Positions 25,914 through 35,638 of a stretch of 64,000 nt of DNA are shown here, piece by piece; the first letter of the stretch is position 1, and every line of letters begins with the position of its first letter. The position numbers were made by a program, and so were the translations under genes. The notes below the pieces were generated by a model. The model did not search any database and was not told the origin of the DNA. It saw only the letters and a list, made by a program, of their open reading frames with translations. The DNA lies in the NCBI GenBank assembly GCA_004353515.1, contig SMNZ01000002.1, positions 62,001-126,000 on the forward strand, in the 5' to 3' direction. The stretch is from Alteromonadaceae bacterium M269 (GTDB taxonomy: Bacteria; Pseudomonadota; Gammaproteobacteria; Enterobacterales; Alteromonadaceae).

Positions 25914-26321
25914 ATGAAAAAATTCTGCACGATTTTAACGTTGTTGGTTATGGGGTTTGTGTCATCTGCATCAGTGCTAGCACAAGATCAGTTTGAGCAA
26001 TTGGAGGAGCGAATAGCTGAAACCAAACAGCGCCTGAATTTAACACCTGAACAGGAAGAGCAATTAACACCAATTATCGAGCAAAGTTTCGAAGACAGGT
26101 TAGCGTTGTTCGATAAGCATGGCATCGAAAGGCAAACCGAAGGAGATAAGAAGAGACCTTCGTTCAAAAAACTCAGAGCATTGAGAAAAGACATGAAGGC
26201 ATTGAATAAGGAAACACGCACTCAGGTAGCGGAAGTATTGGATGATGAACAACTGAAAGAGTGGGACAAAATCCAAGAAGAGAACCGGGCAGCTTTACGC
26301 GAAAGAGCGCGTAGTCGTTAG
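25914..26321 (+). CDS. Spy/CpxP-like periplasmic protein
   Basis: A 135-residue exported protein: signal peptide (about residues 1-23, ending SVLAQ), then a highly charged helical body. It has an LTPEQEEQLTPII motif and a later VLDDEQLKEWDK, echoing the paired LTxxQ motifs of Spy and CpxP. These are periplasmic chaperones or feedback regulators of Cpx signalling. It is divergent from the Cpx-like system behind two CpxR-like boxes and 20 bp upstream of a hydroxylase gene. Confidence 0.8.
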   Translation: MKKFCTILTLLVMGFVSSASVLAQDQFEQLEERIAETKQRLNLTPEQEEQLTPIIEQSFEDRLALFDKHGIERQTEGDKKRPSFKKLRALRKDMKALNKETRTQVAEVLDDEQLKEWDKIQEENRAALRERARSR

Positions 26322-26341
26322 TTGAGAGTGTGAGGTGACTT

Positions 26342-27205
26342 ATGGAGATGGGAACGCATTCAGGTAACTTTTGGTTTCTTTTGGGCTTGGCCGTTATCGT
26401 TTTGCTTGAAGCTATTTGGTTAATTATTGCCAAAAAGCAGGCCTTTCCTTGGAAAGAGTCCTTTGCCAATTTCGGTGTCGCTATTATTAAACGCTTGATT
26501 GATTTGGCAACATACGGTGTCGCTGCGGGTGTTCTATTCTGGGTATATGATCATCGGCTTTTTACCATTGAGATAGATAGCTTAGGCTTAGGTGTTGGCT
26601 TCTTTTTACTCTTCGAGTTTGCTTACTATTGGCATCATAGATGGGCTCATGAAATTCGTTGGATGTGGGCAACACACAGCGTGCATCACTCGCCCAATCA
26701 CATGAATCTATCAGTCGCTGCTCGATTAGGTTGGACGGGATTGTTGTCGGGAAGTGTGCTGGTTTTTGCGCCGCTGGCTTTTGTTGGATTCCACCCAACA
26801 TTAATATTTATCACGCTTGCTTTGAGTTTGTTTTACCAAGTGTTTTTGCATACTGAGTTAATAGGGAAGTTAGGACCGTTGGAATGGGTTTTGAATACGC
26901 CTTCCCATCATCGGGCACACCACGGATCTAACCCCAGATATATCGATAAAAACTATGGCGGTGTCCTGATTATTTTTGATCGCTTATTCGGAACATTCGA
27001 AAAAGAGAGTGAAAAGGTTACTTATGGGCTTACAAAGCCGTTACGTACCAACAATCCAATAAAAATAGCCCTGAATGAGTGGTTTGGTATTGGCCGAGAT
27101 ATTGGTAAATCAAGAAACATAAAACAGGCGCTTGGCTATATGTTTGGCAGACCAGGGTGGAAACCGTCAACTGAACAACGAGCTAGCCAGGATGCTGAAG
27201 CTTAA
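26342..27205 (+). CDS. Sterol desaturase / fatty-acid hydroxylase superfamily membrane enzyme
   Basis: A 287-residue membrane protein with about four to five hydrophobic segments and the di-iron histidine clusters of the family: YYWHHRWAHE, HSVHHSPNHMN and PSHHRAHHGSNP. Relatives hydroxylate or desaturate lipids; bacterial substrates are often unknown. It follows the Spy-like gene by 20 bp, so it is probably induced together with it by the Cpx-like system. That suggests an envelope-lipid modification under stress (inference). Confidence 0.87.
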   Translation: MEMGTHSGNFWFLLGLAVIVLLEAIWLIIAKKQAFPWKESFANFGVAIIKRLIDLATYGVAAGVLFWVYDHRLFTIEIDSLGLGVGFFLLFEFAYYWHHRWAHEIRWMWATHSVHHSPNHMNLSVAARLGWTGLLSGSVLVFAPLAFVGFHPTLIFITLALSLFYQVFLHTELIGKLGPLEWVLNTPSHHRAHHGSNPRYIDKNYGGVLIIFDRLFGTFEKESEKVTYGLTKPLRTNNPIKIALNEWFGIGRDIGKSRNIKQALGYMFGRPGWKPSTEQRASQDAEA

Positions 27206-27243
27206 TCTACGATTGTTAACAAGTTCTAAGTGCCGAGTATATA

Positions 27244-27296
27244 AAGCCCACTAGGTAAATAGCGCAACGCTGTTACCTAAGCTTGGTGGGTTTTTA
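27244..27296 (+). terminator. Terminator after the hydroxylase gene
   Basis: A long hairpin pairs CCCAC with GTGGG on the outside and TAGGTAA with TTACCTA inside. It is followed by TTTTTATT. Confidence 0.75.
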
Positions 27297-27604
27297 TTCT
27301 AAACTTGTATGCAACACACCCGTTCCGTCCCTATCATGCCATTAGGTTTAAGTAGCTTATTGTATTTGCTGAATGAAATTTGATCAGGCGTGGTCTGACT
27401 TTGATAAAAAAGCTAGGTCGAAGTTAGACTTTAGTCTAATATCTGGAGTAATTAAAAGACCGACACCACAGCGGCGATTTATTTTTCAATTTGATGGTGA
27501 TGGGTATTCACCAATACCACTTTTCAAGCTCACATTTTCACGACTTAGCGATAACTTCCTCAGCGTGAGCTAGCCATTACTGTCGTCATAAGGATCGGTT
27601 TGTC
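27297..27604. other. Intergenic region before the GAF-PAS-PAS-GGDEF-EAL gene
   Basis: No convincing gene. A 66-codon frame at 27373-27573 lacks a ribosome-binding site and any recognisable pattern, so I do not call it. The promoter of the gene at 27605 should be here. Confidence 0.5.
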
Positions 27605-30169
27605 ATGTACAAATATCACAATACGTTTAATGAAACTCAGTTTGGAATGCAAACTCTGGATGAGCTGGAGTCGCTTAAAGGACAATTGTTTAAGCTAAAT
27701 GAGCGTATGCAGTGTGATGTGCTGTTTATCGCTAAGCGAGATGGTGAAACAGCTCAAACACTTATTGTTATTAATAAAGAGCAAGTACTGGATAATTTTA
27801 GTTATCAGCTCGACGGTACACCTTGTGAAAAGGTTCTTGATGAGGATATTTGTGTCTTTCCCGAAAGTGTTGGTGCGAAATTTCCTGGAGACTTGCTGTT
27901 AAAGCAGATGAAGGCCGAAAGCTACATCGGAGCCCCGATAAAAAATGATGATGGACGACCCATAGGGATAGTGGCTGGTTTGTTTTTCACATCGAATATG
28001 AAGCTAAATCAACACCGGCTAGCTTTTGATATTTTTTCTAAGTATTTGAGTGCACTGATTAATAAGGCTTATTTGCAGAAACGAGCGGAGTCTCAGTTAT
28101 CACTCCACTACGAGGTTGAAGAGATATCTCGAACAGGCGCTTGGGAATATCAGGTGGCGAATGACAAGCTTTATTGGTCTAGGGAGGTTTATCGTATCTA
28201 TGGATTGGATTATCAATCATTGGTAACACCTGAGTTAGGCCTCAGTTATTATTGTGAAGCCGAGCAAGCTGAAATCCGTACATTGTTCTTAGATGCCGTC
28301 AATAACGGTCAGTCCTACCATGGCGAGTTTCAGTTAACGGATGCTTTCGGGGTTCGAAAATGGATAAGAACCAGCGGAAAAGCAGAAAAGGATGACGCTG
28401 GTAATGTCATACGTGTTTTTGGTGCGATAGAAGATGTCACTGCTGAAAAGCAATTGATGTTGCTGAATGAAGAACGTACACAACGGTTGGATAGCATTCT
28501 CAATAATTTAAATGATGCGGTTATTACTATTGATGAGCGCGGCAACATCGAACATGCAAATACCACAGCGTTAACTATGTTTGGATACAGTTATGATGAG
28601 TTAATCGCCACCCGCATTGAAAAACTCATGCCTGAGCCTTATGCCTCGCAGCATGAACACTACATGCAACATTATGCTGAGACTGGAGAAGCAAAAATCA
28701 TTGGTGTAGGTAGACAACTCCCAGCGATGAAAAAAAGTGGTGAAGTTTTTCAAATGGAATTATCACTGACTACCACTGAAAGCCAAGGCCGTATTAACTA
28801 TATTGGTGTTATTAGAGATATTAGTGAACGCATTAAGGCGCAAGATGTTATCTACAAACTAGCCTACACCGATTCAGTCACTGAGCTGAGGAACGGTAAA
28901 TGGTTCGAGAAAGAATGTAAGGATTTACTGATCCGCGCGTTACTCGAAAAACACTGTATTTACTGCCTGATTGTCGATATCGACAAGATGTCCCAATTCA
29001 ATTTGCAGTTCGGTTTTGAGAAGGGCGACATGGCGCTTAAAACAGTGGCGCAGCGCATTGAGAATCTGATTGGCAAAGAATTTCGCTTATACAAACACGA
29101 CGCAGACTCTTTTATTGTGCTTTGCACACATACGTACAAGAAATCAGAAACGCATAGGTTTAACACTAAACTGACGGAGTCTGCACTTCTCAACAAGATG
29201 ATTTACGATTTCTCGATTGATGAGCAATCGGTAGGTTTGAGTGCATCTCTAGGAAGCGCCATTTTTGAAGCACAAAAACATTCTGTTGAGACCATATTAA
29301 GTACGCTGGAATATGCACTTAAAAATGCCAAACAGTACTCTCCCTTTGGTTCGCATTACATAGGGCAACTCGGGCTAGATGAGTATGAACGAGCTAACAA
29401 GATTCGCTCTTTGCTTAAAAACGTGAGTACATCCGGGGAGCTGTCTTTGATGTTGCAGCCTCAGTACACCAATAAAGAGTGTTTTGTGTCATTCGAAGCT
29501 TTGATTCGCTGGCATTCCGCTGAACTGGGTCACATTAGTCCTGCTGACTTTATCTCTATTGCTGAAGAGAGCGACGCAATCATTGAGATTGGTGATTGGG
29601 TTTTATCCTCCGCCTGTCAAATTTTGCAATCAACTATTGCTGAAGGTGTTGATACGCGGATTTCGGTTAATATCAGTGCCAAACAGATCGTCTCGTCAGA
29701 TTTCATCAGTAAGTTGGTTTCAGTGACAAAACGTTGGGGCGTTCCTGCCGATAGACTGGTTTTAGAATTAACAGAAACTACACTAGTTGCGGACTTAGAA
29801 CTGGTTAAAAATACCATGTGTGAGCTCAATGAATTAGGCTTTGGATTTTCAATTGATGATTTTGGGACAGGTTACTCCAGTCTTGCTTATCTAAAAGAAT
29901 TGCCTATTGTTGAACTGAAAATCGACAAGTATTTTGTTGATGATATAGCGACTAACGAAGGCGAAAAATTTGCCATTGTCGATGCCATAATCGATATGGC
30001 TAAAGCGTTAGGGGTTAAGAGTGTGGCCGAAGGTGTTGAGAATGAACAACAGTATCATTACCTTAAAAAGCGTGGCTGTGATCTTTATCAAGGCTACTTT
30101 TTCTCTAAGCCCTTGAAAAGTGACGATTGGTGGGATTTGTTGCGCGACAAAGTAGAAGTGGAAGCCTAA
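27605..30169 (+). CDS. GAF-PAS-PAS-GGDEF-EAL protein, probable c-di-GMP phosphodiesterase
   Basis: An 854-residue cytoplasmic protein. Domains in order: GAF-like (about 10-160), PAS (about 170-285, GAWEYQVANDKLYWSREVYR), PAS (about 295-415, AVITIDERGNIEHANTTAL), GGDEF (about 425-585) and EAL (about 600-850). The GGDEF active loop is degenerate (HDADSF near residue 500), so it cannot make c-di-GMP. The EAL domain keeps FEALIRW (E631), NISAKQ, ELTE, DDFGTGYSS (D751, D752) and LKIDKYF, so hydrolysis is expected. No membrane segment is seen, which fits sensing a cytoplasmic ligand. Confidence 0.88.
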   Translation: MYKYHNTFNETQFGMQTLDELESLKGQLFKLNERMQCDVLFIAKRDGETAQTLIVINKEQVLDNFSYQLDGTPCEKVLDEDICVFPESVGAKFPGDLLLKQMKAESYIGAPIKNDDGRPIGIVAGLFFTSNMKLNQHRLAFDIFSKYLSALINKAYLQKRAESQLSLHYEVEEISRTGAWEYQVANDKLYWSREVYRIYGLDYQSLVTPELGLSYYCEAEQAEIRTLFLDAVNNGQSYHGEFQLTDAFGVRKWIRTSGKAEKDDAGNVIRVFGAIEDVTAEKQLMLLNEERTQRLDSILNNLNDAVITIDERGNIEHANTTALTMFGYSYDELIATRIEKLMPEPYASQHEHYMQHYAETGEAKIIGVGRQLPAMKKSGEVFQMELSLTTTESQGRINYIGVIRDISERIKAQDVIYKLAYTDSVTELRNGKWFEKECKDLLIRALLEKHCIYCLIVDIDKMSQFNLQFGFEKGDMALKTVAQRIENLIGKEFRLYKHDADSFIVLCTHTYKKSETHRFNTKLTESALLNKMIYDFSIDEQSVGLSASLGSAIFEAQKHSVETILSTLEYALKNAKQYSPFGSHYIGQLGLDEYERANKIRSLLKNVSTSGELSLMLQPQYTNKECFVSFEALIRWHSAELGHISPADFISIAEESDAIIEIGDWVLSSACQILQSTIAEGVDTRISVNISAKQIVSSDFISKLVSVTKRWGVPADRLVLELTETTLVADLELVKNTMCELNELGFGFSIDDFGTGYSSLAYLKELPIVELKIDKYFVDDIATNEGEKFAIVDAIIDMAKALGVKSVAEGVENEQQYHYLKKRGCDLYQGYFFSKPLKSDDWWDLLRDKVEVEA

Positions 30170-30181
30170 AATTGCGGCTTC

Positions 30182-30226
30182 GCAAGCTGCATATGTGGCG
30201 TGAATACGTATGCAGCTTGCTGTTTT
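30182..30226 (+). terminator. Terminator after the EAL gene
   Basis: A perfect 12-bp stem GCAAGCTGCATA/TATGCAGCTTGC with a 15-base loop, followed by TGTTTTATC. Confidence 0.75.
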
Positions 30227-30280
30227 ATCGCCTAGTGCGATTTACACTTATGCAACATTTTACTTCACGCAAGAACAACA

Positions 30281-32323
30281 ATGAAAAGATCCCTTGTGCC
30301 ACTTTTTGTGCTCTTAACCGCAGGCTTAAGCTTACCCCAAGCACTTGCAAAAACGGTCGAACTTTCCTCTCCCGACAACACAATAACCGTCAGCATTAAT
30401 GACGATAAACAACCTAATTATCAGATAACGTTTAACGGCGGTACTGTTATCACACCGTCTAAATTAGGGATGTTGTTTAAAGAGACCCATGGCTTTGGTG
30501 AAGGTTTTAAAATTAGCTCTGTTGCTCGTAATCAGGTTAATGCCAATTGGGAATTACCTTGGGGTGAACGGAAAACAGTTAATGATCATCACAACGAACT
30601 TTTAGTGACATTTTCTACTGAACGCGATGAAGCAAGCCGCTATCAAGTCAGATTCAGAGCCTTTAATGATGGGGTCGGTTTCCGTTATGAAGTGTCTAAA
30701 CAATCTGGTTTAGAGCAGGTTGAAATTATTGATGAACTAACCGAGTTCAGCCTTGAAAATGCCAAAGAGGCGACTGCCTGGTGGATACCTGCGCGAGGCT
30801 GGAATCGTTATGAATATATCTATGATACCACTGACGTTGAGAGCGTCGGCAACGCACACACACCTTTTACCTTTAAACTACCTTCTGGTACGCACGTTAG
30901 TATCCACGAAGCAGCATTGGTCGACTATGCTGCAATGACGTTAAAACAACATCGACCTGGCAAACTTAAAGCTGATTTAACACCTTGGTCTGATGGCACT
31001 TTAGTTAAAACACAAACTGACTTTAAAACACCTTGGCGTACTATCCAGATCAGCAAAGATGCTGTTGGCTTGCTCAATTCTGATCTTATCTTAAATCTGA
31101 ACGAACCGAATAAATTAGGTGACGTATCTTGGGTGGAGCCCGGTAAATACGTGGGTATTTGGTGGGGTATGCATATTGCTGAAAATACCTGGGGAAGCGG
31201 CGAGAAACACGGTGCTACAACTAGCGAAACTATCCGTTATATGGATTTCGCTGCTAAACATGGTTTTGATGGCGTGTTAGTAGAAGGTTGGAATATTGGT
31301 TGGGATGGCGATTGGTTTAATAATGGTGACCTGTTCAATTTCACCCAAGGTTACGACGACTTTGATATTGAAAAAGTGACAAAGCACGGCGCTAACAAAG
31401 GCGTGCGTTTAATTGGACATCACGAGACATCAGGAAGTGTCACAAATTATCGTGATCAGATACCTGATGCGTTTGCGCTGTATGAAAAGCACGGTGTTCG
31501 TCAGGTGAAAACTGGCTATGTTGCAGATGGTGGTGATATTAAACGCATTGATGACAAAGGTATTGTGCGCAAGGAATGGCATGACGGCCAGTTTATGGTC
31601 AATGAATACCTACACAGCGTGACTGAAGCGGCGAAACACAAAATCAGTATCAATACTCATGAGCCGATAAAGGCGACTGGGTTACGTAGAACTTACCCTA
31701 ACTGGATAGCTCGTGAGGGCGCACGTGGTCAAGAATACAATGCTTGGGGGACACCGCCGAACCCACCAGAGCATGCTGCGATTTTGCCTTATACTCGCAT
31801 GTTATCAGGGCCGATGGATTTCACCCCTGGCATCTTCGATATGGGCTTTAATGGATTAGGTGACAAAACTAATCGTCCACAAACGACTTTGGCTAAGCAA
31901 TTGGCGCTTTATGTTGTGTTGTATAGCCCGATTCAAATGGCTGCCGACTTGCCTAGAAATTACGAAGCGAATCTACCGGCATTTCAATTCATCAAAGATG
32001 TTCCAACTGACTGGCAGGAGAGTATTGCACTAGCTGGTGAAATTGGGGATTACGTGGCTTTCGCCCGAAAAGAAAGAGAAGGGAATGATTGGTACCTAGG
32101 AGCACTGACTGACGAAAATGCGAGAGAGTTGACGTTAGAGCTGGACTTCCTTGATAAGGGTAAACGCTATGAAGCGCAAATCTACCGCGATGGTAAAGAC
32201 GCTGAATGGGCAGATAATCCTTACGACATGATTATTGAACAGAAAAAGGTATCAGCGAAAGATAGTTTAACACTACCCTTGGCAACCAGTGGTGGCGTTG
32301 CTATTCGTTTTAAAGCGCTCTAG
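30281..32323 (+). CDS. Glycoside hydrolase family 97 (alpha-glucosidase-like)
   Basis: A 680-residue exported protein: signal peptide (about 1-23, ending QALA), an N-terminal beta-super-sandwich, a (beta/alpha)8 barrel from about residue 280 and a C-terminal beta domain. It has GH97 hallmarks: WWIPARGWNRYEYIYDTTD, GIWWGMHI, GFDGVLVEGWNIGWDGDW, NTHEPIKATGLRRTYPNW and ARGQEYNAW. The Glu residues in HEP and GQEYN fit the inverting alpha-glucosidase type, and the equivalent of the retaining-type Asp nucleophile appears to be Gly in VKTGY. The subtype call rests on memory of the SusB alignment. It stands alone between two c-di-GMP genes. Confidence 0.88.
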   Translation: MKRSLVPLFVLLTAGLSLPQALAKTVELSSPDNTITVSINDDKQPNYQITFNGGTVITPSKLGMLFKETHGFGEGFKISSVARNQVNANWELPWGERKTVNDHHNELLVTFSTERDEASRYQVRFRAFNDGVGFRYEVSKQSGLEQVEIIDELTEFSLENAKEATAWWIPARGWNRYEYIYDTTDVESVGNAHTPFTFKLPSGTHVSIHEAALVDYAAMTLKQHRPGKLKADLTPWSDGTLVKTQTDFKTPWRTIQISKDAVGLLNSDLILNLNEPNKLGDVSWVEPGKYVGIWWGMHIAENTWGSGEKHGATTSETIRYMDFAAKHGFDGVLVEGWNIGWDGDWFNNGDLFNFTQGYDDFDIEKVTKHGANKGVRLIGHHETSGSVTNYRDQIPDAFALYEKHGVRQVKTGYVADGGDIKRIDDKGIVRKEWHDGQFMVNEYLHSVTEAAKHKISINTHEPIKATGLRRTYPNWIAREGARGQEYNAWGTPPNPPEHAAILPYTRMLSGPMDFTPGIFDMGFNGLGDKTNRPQTTLAKQLALYVVLYSPIQMAADLPRNYEANLPAFQFIKDVPTDWQESIALAGEIGDYVAFARKEREGNDWYLGALTDENARELTLELDFLDKGKRYEAQIYRDGKDAEWADNPYDMIIEQKKVSAKDSLTLPLATSGGVAIRFKAL

Positions 32324-32341
32324 TTCTCCCTTGTGAGGAAG

Positions 32342-32368
32342 GAGCAACGTTAAGTCATTGCTCTTTTC
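32342..32368 (+). terminator. Terminator after GH97
   Basis: GAGCAA and TTGCTC pair around a 10-base loop and are followed by TTTTCTC. Confidence 0.55.
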
Positions 32369-32590
32369 TCACCCCTCTAATTTTATCTTTAAGTATCAAA
32401 TATCGGCTCATTGGTGATCCCTAGCTCTCAATAGTACTTATGTAGGTTTAGTATTTTTTAGAACTATAACTAAACTAAGAGCATATTAGCGCTCAAAACT
32501 TGTTCTCGAGAGTGAAGCCTTTAATTAGGTTCTGTTGTTCTTTGCTGCACAGTTTTGCAGCGAGGTTTTGCCTAAGTCAGGGAGCTGAAA

Positions 32591-34627
32591 ATGGGAAGGC
32601 GACCAAAGTTAACGTCCGAAGAGCTAGTGAGCCAGGCTGACTTGAACTGCTGCCCTGACCTTGATGATTCACATCCTGGCCAGGCCGAAGATTATCTGAA
32701 TAGCCTTGTCACAGCAGTATGGATTTACGATATCGAAAACTACTGCATCGTATGGGCAAATGAGGCTGCACTTGCCTTGTGGGAAAGTGAATCTCTTGAA
32801 GAACTAAAAAGCAGAGACTTCAAACCTGGAGCCTCAGATGCTGTGCAGCAGACGCTAAAAGATTACCAGCAGATATTTAAGTCTGGAAAATCATTATCGC
32901 GGATATGGCGTTATTCACCAAAAGGCATATTAAAAGAAGCTTACTGCCAACTATCTGGTTATACGCTTTCTGATGGTCGAATTGCTGTACTGACTGAAGC
33001 TATTACCGTCGATCTCATTGACAACAATAGTGGGGCAAGCTCGGTCATTACTTTGTCTACCTATGATATGGATGGTCACTTTATCTCAGGGAACCCGCCT
33101 TTTTTAGAAACTCAAAACCACGACTATTCTCACCTTAAGTCCCTTTTCCCTTATACAGACGATTATCAGAAAATTCGAAATATTATTGAACATACAGGGC
33201 GATTTGAGGGAGATGTCCAAATCTACTCTAACAAGCAAATATTATGGCATCGACTGGTAGTGAGCATTTGTGAGCATGACAATTTGGAAGCTAGCCTTCT
33301 AGTTCAACAATTCAATATTGATGATATGAAGAATAAAGAGCTGGCGCTGGAAAAGGAGGTGATTACAGATCCTTTGACTGGTTTACTGAATCGTCGAGGA
33401 CTAAAAAATGCGGTCAAAGATAAAGGGAATTTTGTCATTTTTTATATAGACCTCGATGGGTTTAAGCTGGTTAATGACTCTCTTGGTCACACGGTTGGTG
33501 ATCAAGTATTGAGGCATATGGGAACCCGGTTAACGAGTGGCCTATTCCAAAAAGGCCACGCCTGTCGATTTGGTGGCGACGAGTTTATTTGGTTGATCGA
33601 CGAAGAAAAGCTAAAAGACAGTGTTGAAAAAACAGCGAACTCCTTGTTAAAAGCAATGAATCAACCTTTTATCGATAGTGAAGATCGTCCTGTGACGGTT
33701 TCCGCTAGTGTTGGGGTTGCGCATTATCCCAGGGATGGAAAAGACTTTGAGGATCTGGTTCTGAAAGCAGATGCCGCCATGTACCTGGCTAAAAAGCAAG
33801 GTAAGCACTGCTGGGTGAATTACATCAGTGGCATGGAAAGTTCGTTACAGCGCCACAGTCAGTTGGCGCAATACCTCTACAAGGCACTGGAGAATCAAGA
33901 GTTTCAGCTGTATTACCAGCCTATCTTTGATACTAAAGCTAAACGCATTCATTCGTTCGAAGCGTTATTGCGCTGGGATAGTGTGGATATTGGACGAGTA
34001 CCCACTGATGAATGTATTCGTGTCGCTGAAGAGATTGGCATTATTACGGATATAGAGAAGTGGGTTATTGATACCGCTATTGGCGATTTGAATTTACTCA
34101 GAGGTATTTTCGATTCTGATCTTGCGATGGCTATTAACGTTTCCAGCCAATATTTTTCAAATTCGGAATTTGTGAGTCGAGTCGTTAGGGAGCTAAACAA
34201 AAAAGGCTTATCGGGTTCTGCCATTAATATTGAGCTTACAGAAGGGACCTTACTGTCAGACTTGAATCATCACGATAATGCAGCAACGAGAGTCAATGAT
34301 GCTGGTATTCCTATCAGTATTGATGACTTTGGTACCGGGTATTCTTCTCTCGCCTATTTGCATCAGATCCCAGCTACTTTAGTTAAAATTGATGGTTCCT
34401 TTACTCGAAGAGTGGAGGAAGACTCGACTATGATTATGAGCATTAAGCATCTGATTGAATCTTTGAAGTTAAACACCATAGTTGAAGGGGTTGAAACCGC
34501 TGAGCAGTCAAAGATACTTAATAGCTTGGGGCTTTTTCTACAACAAGGGTATGGGTTAGGTTTGCCACAGCCGCTGGCGTTTTACCAAGATGAAGGTAAT
34601 GTAAGGAATCTTGCAGGGTTGCAGTAG
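32591..34627 (+). CDS. PAS-GGDEF-EAL bifunctional c-di-GMP enzyme
   Basis: A 678-residue cytoplasmic protein. A PAS-like domain (about 40-150, VWIYDIENYCIVWANEAALA) and a short linker domain precede GGDEF (about 255-415) and EAL (about 425-670). Both catalytic signatures are intact: RFGGDEF at residues 326-332, and FEALLRW (E457) with ELTE and DDFGTGYSS. It may synthesise or hydrolyse c-di-GMP depending on signal. The RxxD I-site position reads QKGH, so no I-site is evident. The N-terminal MGRRPKLTSEEL stretch is basic. Confidence 0.88.
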   Translation: MGRRPKLTSEELVSQADLNCCPDLDDSHPGQAEDYLNSLVTAVWIYDIENYCIVWANEAALALWESESLEELKSRDFKPGASDAVQQTLKDYQQIFKSGKSLSRIWRYSPKGILKEAYCQLSGYTLSDGRIAVLTEAITVDLIDNNSGASSVITLSTYDMDGHFISGNPPFLETQNHDYSHLKSLFPYTDDYQKIRNIIEHTGRFEGDVQIYSNKQILWHRLVVSICEHDNLEASLLVQQFNIDDMKNKELALEKEVITDPLTGLLNRRGLKNAVKDKGNFVIFYIDLDGFKLVNDSLGHTVGDQVLRHMGTRLTSGLFQKGHACRFGGDEFIWLIDEEKLKDSVEKTANSLLKAMNQPFIDSEDRPVTVSASVGVAHYPRDGKDFEDLVLKADAAMYLAKKQGKHCWVNYISGMESSLQRHSQLAQYLYKALENQEFQLYYQPIFDTKAKRIHSFEALLRWDSVDIGRVPTDECIRVAEEIGIITDIEKWVIDTAIGDLNLLRGIFDSDLAMAINVSSQYFSNSEFVSRVVRELNKKGLSGSAINIELTEGTLLSDLNHHDNAATRVNDAGIPISIDDFGTGYSSLAYLHQIPATLVKIDGSFTRRVEEDSTMIMSIKHLIESLKLNTIVEGVETAEQSKILNSLGLFLQQGYGLGLPQPLAFYQDEGNVRNLAGLQ

Positions 34628-34697
34628 CTTGCCGTTATAGCAATCTGTAGGAGTACGTGTAGTGTACTCCTTGCCCCTTGATGCTGGTTTTTATTGG

Positions 34698-35285
34698 TTA
34701 CTCTACGTCAGGTACCTTTTCCAGCATTTTTTTCACGACCCAGTCGATACTGCGCTTTTCCTTCGCTACGTTTAATGGACGATCAATGATATCGGGGTCA
34801 TAGTCAAAGCTCAGTTGCTTTTTCGACTTTCCTTGCCAAATCAGTTCACCTGTCTCGATGGATGTTGCATGAAGATCAATAGTGCCTTCTATCACAATTT
34901 TTACATTCCGTTGCTTAGTTCGATGAATTTCATTGGTAGATTCGCATTCTCCATCTTTACAAGAAACGCCCGGGCCGTAATCATCGAAATTGCGCTGAGT
35001 CGTGACGTCTGCTCCTTTATTTTCTGCTGTTATGTCATAGGCTAAAGCGAACTCTGCTTTTTCTTTGCTCGTTTTTTCATAGCCTTTTTGAGCTAAGATT
35101 TCGTCCGTTTTGCGCACAAGTTCCGCTGCTAATTCAGGGACAGCTCTTCTTTTAGTATCCGGCTCCCAATAATAGTAGGTATAGTTTGACGCTGATTGAT
35201 CCACAGATGTCGATAGCTCTACCGGTGATTGCGTTGCGCAAGCACTTAGAATCAGGATAGATATAAGAGCAAACACTCTAGTCAT
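34698..35285 (-). CDS. DUF4136-like lipoprotein
   Basis: I place the start at 35285, where GGAG precedes an ATG and opens a lipoprotein signal: MTRVFALISILILSACATQS with lipobox LSAC. The frame extends 13 codons further upstream, but that extension spoils the signal. The mature part (about 175 residues) resembles DUF4136 proteins (YTYYYWEPDTKRRAVPEL, ALAYDITAENKG, GTIDLHATSIETGELIWQGK). The cysteine pair in VSCKDGECES is unusual within it. Outer-membrane anchoring is expected; the function is unknown. Confidence 0.75.
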   Translation of the reverse strand: MTRVFALISILILSACATQSPVELSTSVDQSASNYTYYYWEPDTKRRAVPELAAELVRKTDEILAQKGYEKTSKEKAEFALAYDITAENKGADVTTQRNFDDYGPGVSCKDGECESTNEIHRTKQRNVKIVIEGTIDLHATSIETGELIWQGKSKKQLSFDYDPDIIDRPLNVAKEKRSIDWVVKKMLEKVPDVE

Positions 35286-35638
35286 ATAAGATCTCCAATT
35301 TAGGGGTAAGTATAAGAGCAACACGCTCTCATTAAATAGTCGTTGAGTTGCCCTGTCTGGAGCTATGAGGCGAGGTACATAAACTACCAGCCTAGCATCG
35401 TTTTATTCACTGACTATTGGCATAACTTAGTCATCATTATACTAAGTTTCACTTAATTTCGCTTTTGAAGTTGCCTATTTTTCTTCGCTATTTGATAGCT
35501 TGCAACACAAAAGAGGGGGGTAGGACTTATGGTTAAGGTTGAAAGTTCCGCACTAGCATAAATTCGTAGAGGTTGTCAGTAGTTTTAGGGATGAATAGAT
35601 CATCCCTAAATGAGTGATAGAAGGATACTTTAGGTGGA
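35286..35638. other. Intergenic region with a perfect 11-bp inverted repeat
   Basis: No gene is visible. TTTAGGGATGA (35584-35594) and TCATCCCTAAA (35600-35610) form a perfect 11-bp hairpin with a 5-base loop, 29 bp past the glyoxalase stop. It is most likely a terminator for that minus-strand operon, although its T-tract is short. Confidence 0.55.

Noticed and set aside
27373-27573. A 66-codon plus-strand frame before the GAF-PAS gene
   Set aside because: No ribosome-binding site, no recognisable sequence pattern and plain coding potential by eye.
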